Of a stretch of DNA of 13,065 nucleotides, positions 8,538-13,065 are shown piece by piece (position 1 is the stretch's first letter; each line of letters opens with the position of its first letter). Location: assembly GCA_009996555.1 (NCBI GenBank), contig JAACZX010000018.1:1-13065 (forward strand), read 5' to 3'. A model generated the notes under the pieces. The model had not been told where the DNA came from. It did not search any database and worked only from the letters and a program-made list of their open reading frames with translations. The position numbers were made by a program, and so were the translations under genes. Origin of the DNA: Chitinophagaceae bacterium. Lineage in GTDB: Bacteria; Bacteroidota; Bacteroidia; Chitinophagales; Chitinophagaceae.

Positions 8538-8571
8538 AAATAAAACAGGGTATAAATTTTATATAAAGAAT

Positions 8572-9651
8572 ATGCTTACAATAGGAATACTTGGCGTGGG
8601 TGAAGGCCGCAGTACCATGAGTGCTGCGTTGCAAAGCAAAAAACTGCATCTCAAAATTATTTGCGACCGCAACGAAGAGTTGTGTAAACAACGTTGCAAG
8701 GAATTTGATTTCACCAACTACACAACCAACTATGATGATCTGTTGAAGGACGCAGAGATCGACATCATTGCTATTTATACGCCTGATCATTTACATGCCG
8801 ATCATATAAAGCTGGCGTTAGAGCATGGCAAACATGTGGTGTGTACCAAACCGTTCATTGATGATCTGAGCAAGGCGAAAGAATTACTGGAGCTGCAACA
8901 GAGGACAGGCAAGAAAGTATTTGTGGGACAAAGCTCACGTTTCTTTGAACCATACAAACGTCAACGCAAAGATTTTGAAGCAGGAGAAATTGGCGAACTC
9001 ATCACTATCGAAAGCCATTACAATGCCGATCATCGCTGGTTCCTTGAAAAGAAATGGGCATTGGAAGATTCATTCAAGTGGTTGTATGGTGGTTTAAGTC
9101 ATCCTGTAGATTTTATCCGTTGGTATTTGCCCAACATTGAAGAAGTGATGGGCTATGGTATGATCAGCGCCAATGGGAAAGCAGCCGGTTTAAAAAATGA
9201 AGACACGATGCACTTCATCTTTAAAGCAACCGATGGACGTATTGCAAGAGTGAGCGGAACATACACCAGTCCAACGCAACCAACAAAAAGAGACAGTGGA
9301 ATGAGTTGTGTGCTGAGAGGAACAGAAGGTGCAAGTCAGGCCGATTACCATGAGCTGCGTTATGCCATCACCGATAAAACAGGTGAGGAGCGTATTGTGC
9401 ATTGGGGCGATGCAAAGCTGAAATACTTTTTCCGTTTCGAAGGGCAAAGCCACCATGCAGGAGAGTATCAAAATTATCTTGAATACTTCGTTGATTCAAT
9501 TGAACAAAACTTTACAGCTTATCCAAACATGCAGGAAGGAATTGGAACAGTGGCGTTGTTACAGGCAATGGATAAAACATTGAAGACAGGCATGCCGGTG
9601 AAAATTGCAGATATTTTAAAACAATATGATCTCGAACCACTAAGCCACTAA
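8572..9651 (+). CDS. Gfo/Idh/MocA-family NAD(P)-dependent oxidoreductase
   Basis: A 359-residue cytoplasmic protein. I chose ATG 8572 because translation from it begins MLTIGILGVGEGRS, the nucleotide-binding GxGxxG-type loop at the expected position; the in-frame GTG at 8494 lies inside the palindromic repeat and would add 26 non-conserved residues. The Rossmann domain (about 1-125) includes IYTPDHLHADHIKLALEHGK and CTKPF, where Lys93 is the family's catalytic lysine but the usual Glu of EKP is Thr. The C-terminal alpha/beta domain has GGLSHPVD, with His177 and Asp180 in the GGxxxHxxD position. The family oxidises or epimerises sugar hydroxyls through NAD(P); the substrate here is unknown. 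The C-terminus (EPLSH and the stop codon) is encoded by the following repeat. Confidence 0.93.
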   Translation: MLTIGILGVGEGRSTMSAALQSKKLHLKIICDRNEELCKQRCKEFDFTNYTTNYDDLLKDAEIDIIAIYTPDHLHADHIKLALEHGKHVVCTKPFIDDLSKAKELLELQQRTGKKVFVGQSSRFFEPYKRQRKDFEAGEIGELITIESHYNADHRWFLEKKWALEDSFKWLYGGLSHPVDFIRWYLPNIEEVMGYGMISANGKAAGLKNEDTMHFIFKATDGRIARVSGTYTSPTQPTKRDSGMSCVLRGTEGASQADYHELRYAITDKTGEERIVHWGDAKLKYFFRFEGQSHHAGEYQNYLEYFVDSIEQNFTAYPNMQEGIGTVALLQAMDKTLKTGMPVKIADILKQYDLEPLSH

Positions 9652-9711
9652 GGCCCGAAGCTGCACAAAGCCTTCGTGTTTCTTTGTGCTCTCTCCGTGT
9701 CTTCGTGGTTC
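9634..9711. repeat. Intergenic hairpin repeat overlapping the oxidoreductase stop codon
   Basis: The outer arms GAACCACTAAGCCAC (9634-9648) and GTGTCTTCGTGGTTC (9697-9711) are complementary at 13 of 15 positions. The inner arms GCACAAAG (9663-9670) and CTTTGTGC (9682-9689) pair perfectly. I recall similar CTTCGTG...CGTGGTTC sequences as scattered repeats in Bacteroidota and other environmental bacteria, but cannot verify it here. It spans the oxidoreductase TAA (9649-9651) and ends 9 nt before the symporter start at 9721. Confidence 0.82.
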
Positions 9712-9720
9712 AAACAAGTC

Positions 9721-11310
9721 ATGAACGAAATTTATAATAAACTCACAGCGCTTGATTTTGCCATTGTTGCAATTTATTTAATTGCATTGCTGGCTATTGG
9801 TTACATCGCCAGCTTCCGCAATAAGAAAAAAGATGAAACGCTTTTTTTGGCGAGCAATTCATTGAACTGGTACAACATCGGTTTCAACATGTGGGGAACA
9901 AATGTTGGCCCATCATCCCTACTTGCTTTTGCAAGCATTGGTTTTTCGGCAGGTATTGTTGGCGGAAATTTTGAATGGTATGCGTTTGTGTTTTTAACAT
10001 TATTGGCAATGGTGTTTGCACCTCGTTATATCGCCAGTAAAGTAAGTACCATGCCCGAGTTCATGGGTAAACGTTATGGCAAAAGCACACAGGATATTTT
10101 AGCAGGTTATGCATTGATAAAAATTCTCATTAGCTGGTTGAGTCTTGGTTTGTTCAGCGGTGGAATTTTAGTGCGACAGATATTAGGCATTCCCATGTGG
10201 CAATCAACAATTGTGTTGGTCGCATTCTCTGGTCTGTTTACATACATGGGCGGCTTGAAAGCCATTGCAAAAGTGAATGTGTTTCAAATGATCTTACTCA
10301 TCATTGTTTCATTATCGCTCACTTACATTGGTTTTCAAAAACTCGGAGGCATCACAGCGTTAATTGAAAAAACACCGGGTCATTTCTGGAATTTAATTCA
10401 TCCAGCATCCGATTCCGGTTATCCCTGGCATGCATTGTTGCTCGGTTATCCTGTTTCGGCCGTTGCATTTTTCTGCACGGATCAAAGTATGGTGCAAAGC
10501 GTATTGGGCGCAAAGAATTTAAAGCAAGGACAGCTAGGTGTAAACTTCATCGGTTGGTTAAAAGTATTGGCATTGCCCATGTTTATTCTGCCGGGTATTT
10601 TATGTTTCGCCTTGTTTCCTGATCTTACCGATGATAAGCTGGCTTACATGACGATGGTGACAAATCTATTTCCTTCAGGTTTAAATGGGTTGGTTATTTG
10701 TGTGTTGATCGCTGTGCTGGTGGCAACCATCGGCTCTTCGTTAAACGCATTGAGTACTGTTTTTACAAAAGATATTTATGTCAACAATATTAATCCGCAG
10801 GCAACAGTGAAACAACAGATCAATGTTGGTCGATACACTGTTGTTGCAGGTTGCGTGTTAGCGGTGTTAATGGCTATCGCCTTTGATAATATCCAGGGCA
10901 AAACTTTGTTCGATATTTTTCAATCGATACTTGGTTACTTAGCTCCACCGTTAGCTGTTACATTTTTATTGAGCGTGTTCTGGAAACGCACCACAAAGCT
11001 TGCAGTGAATGTAATTTTATCAGCAGGTTCTGCATTCAGTTTGATCGTGGGTATGCTTAACTTGTGGATCTTACCACCCGATGCTGCAACAGGTGCAAAC
11101 ACATGGTGGCCGCATTATTTTCTTATTTCGTTTTACATCTTTGCAATTTTATTCGTTGCAGCTATTGTTATTTCTTTACTCGATAAAAACAAAGTAACCG
11201 CAGCCGTTGAAACATCACCATTACCAAAAACAGATAAGCAGGTAAAATTTTTATTTGTCTTATTAGGCCTTGTCATACTAACCCTCTACATCATTTTTAA
11301 CGGACATTAA
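9721..11310 (+). CDS. Sodium:solute symporter (SSS/SLC5 family), probable sugar importer
   Basis: A 529-residue polytopic inner-membrane protein with about 13-14 hydrophobic segments. ATG 9721 is chosen because the first helix (ALDFAIVAIYLIALLAIGYI) then starts after a short leader; an in-frame GTG at 9676 lies in the hairpin repeat and would add 15 meaningless residues. Family marks are the early NMWGTNVGPSSLLAFASIGF segment and YMGGLKAIAKVNVFQ near residues 175-190, the SSS GGLxAxxxxDxxQ motif with Asn where Asp is usual. ATIGSSLNALSTVFTKDIY near 335-353 corresponds to the helix with the Na2-site serines. It should couple Na+ entry to uptake of a sugar or similar solute. The MFS permease gene starts 1 nt after its stop. 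Confidence 0.92.
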   Translation: MNEIYNKLTALDFAIVAIYLIALLAIGYIASFRNKKKDETLFLASNSLNWYNIGFNMWGTNVGPSSLLAFASIGFSAGIVGGNFEWYAFVFLTLLAMVFAPRYIASKVSTMPEFMGKRYGKSTQDILAGYALIKILISWLSLGLFSGGILVRQILGIPMWQSTIVLVAFSGLFTYMGGLKAIAKVNVFQMILLIIVSLSLTYIGFQKLGGITALIEKTPGHFWNLIHPASDSGYPWHALLLGYPVSAVAFFCTDQSMVQSVLGAKNLKQGQLGVNFIGWLKVLALPMFILPGILCFALFPDLTDDKLAYMTMVTNLFPSGLNGLVICVLIAVLVATIGSSLNALSTVFTKDIYVNNINPQATVKQQINVGRYTVVAGCVLAVLMAIAFDNIQGKTLFDIFQSILGYLAPPLAVTFLLSVFWKRTTKLAVNVILSAGSAFSLIVGMLNLWILPPDAATGANTWWPHYFLISFYIFAILFVAAIVISLLDKNKVTAAVETSPLPKTDKQVKFLFVLLGLVILTLYIIFNGH

Positions 11311-11311
11311 T

Positions 11312-12679
11312 ATGGAACATAAAAAAGGAAGTCTGAAAAGTACGATTGCTGTATCGCTCACAAACTATCTGGATGCCGGTGCGATTGTGGCAGGTGCAAG
11401 CGGCTTGACTCTTTGGCAAAATTACCTTGGGCTTAACGAAGGGCATCTCGGTTGGCTGAATGCTCTTAGCGCCAATGCCTTTGGTGCGGCTATTGGCGCT
11501 ATTTTCGGAGGCTTTCTTGCCGACAAATACGGACGAAAAACTATTTATACGTACAACATGCTTGTGTATATGCTGGGGATCGTCCTTATCATGTTCACCG
11601 TTAATTTTCCCATGTTGTTAGTTGGTTTCCTTGTTACAGGTATTTCTGTGGGAGTAGGTGTTCCTGCATCATGGACTTATATTTCCGAAAATTCTGAAGT
11701 AGGTAACAGAGGTAAGAACATGGGTATTTCACAGTTTGCATGGGGTGTTGGTCCAATGATTATTTTATTGCTTGGCATGTTACTTGCTCCCGGCCGAGCG
11801 GACGCTTCAGCAGGTGTTTTATTTGATTACGTACAAAAAATAGCTACGTTCTTTATTGGTAACGATGCAAGTGTTGAAGCAATTAATGTATTCAGCAGCC
11901 GTATTATTTTCGGGTCTTTGTTAGTGGTGGCTTTCATTGCATGGACGTTGCAGCGAAAACTCAATGAATCAAAAGACTGGGAAGAAGCGCAAAAAACACA
12001 AACCAACGAAAAACAACCCGGCGTTTTCGCATCGTTTGGTACGCTGTTTACAAACAAAGTGAATATCCGCACCATGCTTTTCCTTGCAGGTATTTATATC
12101 AGCTGGAACATGGTAGCATCGGTGATGGGTTTCTTTCAGCAACATATTTATGAAACTGCAGGTGGTCTTTCTAATGGAGAAGCTAATATGATCACGGCAG
12201 TTCAATGGATCGTAATTATTGCGGTAACTTATTTTGGTTTTGCCATGTTGGTTGATAAAGTGAATCAACGCTGGCTGTATATTTTCGGTACATCAATAGG
12301 AATCGTGGCGTGGTGCATTCTTATTTTTATCGGTATAAAAAATCATTTTGCGCTATGGACGTTCACTATGCTTTGGGGCATACATGCAGGCATAAGCGTG
12401 CAGGCATTTTATGCGCTTTGGGCTTCGGAACTTTTCCCGGCAAAATACCGTGCGGCTGCACAGGGCATCATGTTCTTTGCCGTTAGAAGCATTGCAGCGG
12501 TATGGGGATTTGGTTTTGTAAATATTTATGGCGAAAACGGAGAAGGATTTTACACCGCAGCAAATATCATGATCGGGCTGCTTATTGTGGCACTGATCAT
12601 TGGAACGATCTGGACACCAAAAACGCAGGGCAAATCATTACAACAAATAACAAAAGAAAGATACGGAGAGGATATTTAG
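11312..12679 (+). CDS. MFS permease, sugar-porter type
   Basis: 455 residues with 12 predicted membrane helices in two halves. The cytoplasmic loop 2-3 motif GGFLADKYGRKT (about residues 66-77) is the MFS motif A. WASELFPAKYRAAAQG in the second half is the sugar-porter motif ELFPxxxRxxA. A hydrophilic stretch between the halves (about 210-245, rich in Lys, Glu and Gln) is the central loop. It is an inner-membrane secondary transporter, likely a proton symporter for a monosaccharide, oligosaccharide or sugar acid. Its start codon is 1 nt downstream of the symporter stop, so the two are coupled. The GH78-like gene follows after 38 nt and probably belongs to the same transcript. Confidence 0.92.
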   Translation: MEHKKGSLKSTIAVSLTNYLDAGAIVAGASGLTLWQNYLGLNEGHLGWLNALSANAFGAAIGAIFGGFLADKYGRKTIYTYNMLVYMLGIVLIMFTVNFPMLLVGFLVTGISVGVGVPASWTYISENSEVGNRGKNMGISQFAWGVGPMIILLLGMLLAPGRADASAGVLFDYVQKIATFFIGNDASVEAINVFSSRIIFGSLLVVAFIAWTLQRKLNESKDWEEAQKTQTNEKQPGVFASFGTLFTNKVNIRTMLFLAGIYISWNMVASVMGFFQQHIYETAGGLSNGEANMITAVQWIVIIAVTYFGFAMLVDKVNQRWLYIFGTSIGIVAWCILIFIGIKNHFALWTFTMLWGIHAGISVQAFYALWASELFPAKYRAAAQGIMFFAVRSIAAVWGFGFVNIYGENGEGFYTAANIMIGLLIVALIIGTIWTPKTQGKSLQQITKERYGEDI

Positions 12680-12717
12680 TCAGTATCTGAATAACGTAAG
12701 CATTTAACGTGAAGGAA

Positions 12718-13065
12718 ATGAACGACTCTTTATTAACTGATACTTCTTCTGTAGCCACCTGGATTTGGTATCCCGGCGATTTTGAAATTGTACTGGCCAA
12801 CAAAATGCAAAACCGTCGCACAGAACGTGGTACATTTTTTCCGGTGTTCTGGAAAATTGATGCTCATTATGTACTTATGGATTTTCATAAGGTGTTTGAT
12901 GTGCCTGCACCTGAAACGGTTGACATTTATGTAGAAGGTGAATACAATGTAAAGATCGATGGGATCGCATTTGAAGGTAGTCCGAAGCAGATCACCGTTC
13001 CTGCTGGTAAACACAAGATCAACATCAAAGTATTTAACCAGGCCAGCGTGCCTGCTATTTATGTA
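12718..13065 (+). CDS. N-terminus of a GH78-type alpha-L-rhamnosidase-like protein (3' partial)
   Basis: 116 codons are visible and the frame is open at the window end. The sequence (TWIWYPGDFEIVLANKMQNR, then RTERGTFFPVFWKID, YVEGEYNVKIDG and NQASVPAIYV) resembles, from memory, the N-terminal beta-sandwich of Bacteroidota family-78 glycoside hydrolases, which cleave terminal alpha-L-rhamnose. The catalytic (alpha/alpha)6 barrel would lie beyond the window, so activity is not shown. ATG 12718 is the natural start; a GTG at 12709 is possible, and an in-frame TAA at 12697 rules out anything longer. There is no hydrophobic signal peptide, so the enzyme should be cytoplasmic. GAAGGA sits directly before the ATG, too close for a standard ribosome-binding site. 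Confidence 0.72.
   Translation, partial: MNDSLLTDTSSVATWIWYPGDFEIVLANKMQNRRTERGTFFPVFWKIDAHYVLMDFHKVFDVPAPETVDIYVEGEYNVKIDGIAFEGSPKQITVPAGKHKINIKVFNQASVPAIYV

Noticed and set aside
8494..8571. In-frame GTG start extending the oxidoreductase by 26 residues
   Set aside because: It is inside the palindromic repeat, the added residues have no family similarity, and ATG 8572 places the GxGxxG loop at the normal N-terminal position.
9676..9720. In-frame GTG start extending the SSS symporter by 15 residues
   Set aside because: It lies in the loop of the hairpin repeat; ATG 9721 gives a normal family N-terminus before the first membrane helix.
12733..13014. Minus-strand frame at the window end
   Set aside because: Antisense to the GH78-like N-terminus, whose plus-strand reading has recognisable conserved segments.

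Overview
The window is ordinary chromosomal DNA of a Bacteroidota bacterium, most likely from the Chitinophagaceae or a near relative. The grounds are a SusC/SusD outer-membrane pair, A+T-rich codon use, gene starts without convincing Shine-Dalgarno sites, and two kinds of intergenic palindromic repeat. All genes lie on the + strand. No RNA gene, CRISPR array, insertion sequence or phage gene was seen.

Layout. (1) 2-838: the 3' part of a xylose-isomerase-like TIM-barrel (sugar phosphate isomerase/epimerase type) gene. Its C-terminus looks truncated, and a clear intrinsic terminator follows. (2) 839-1054: intergenic, with a weak Bacteroidota-type promoter candidate. (3) 1055-5735: susC and susD, 4 nt apart, closed by a strong terminator at 5782-5810. 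(4) 5953-8457: a secreted right-handed beta-helix protein (GH141-like) with an L-rhamnose-mutarotase-like domain at its C-terminus. (5) 8464-8537: a G+C-rich palindromic repeat whose arms are interleaved A-B-A'-B'. (6) 8572-9651: a Gfo/Idh/MocA oxidoreductase. (7) 9634-9711: a second hairpin repeat that supplies the last codons and stop of that oxidoreductase. (8) 9721-12679: an SSS-family symporter and an MFS permease, 1 nt apart. (9) 12718 to the window end: the N-terminus of a protein resembling Bacteroidota GH78-type alpha-L-rhamnosidases, with no signal peptide.

Taken together this reads as a polysaccharide/glycoside utilization locus probably aimed at an L-rhamnose-containing substrate. 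SusCD binds and imports oligosaccharides. The beta-helix/mutarotase protein works outside the cytoplasm. The two inner-membrane permeases bring products in. The oxidoreductase and the apparently cytoplasmic rhamnosidase would process them. The rhamnose link rests on two recognitions, the RhaM-like domain with its Tyr/His pair and the GH78-like N-terminus, and is an inference. No regulator lies in the window.

The most unusual items are the secreted beta-helix/mutarotase fusion, the interleaved palindromes at 8464-8537, and the repeat that rewrote a protein C-terminus at 9634-9711. Both repeats contain in-frame GTG codons that falsely lengthen the genes downstream of them.
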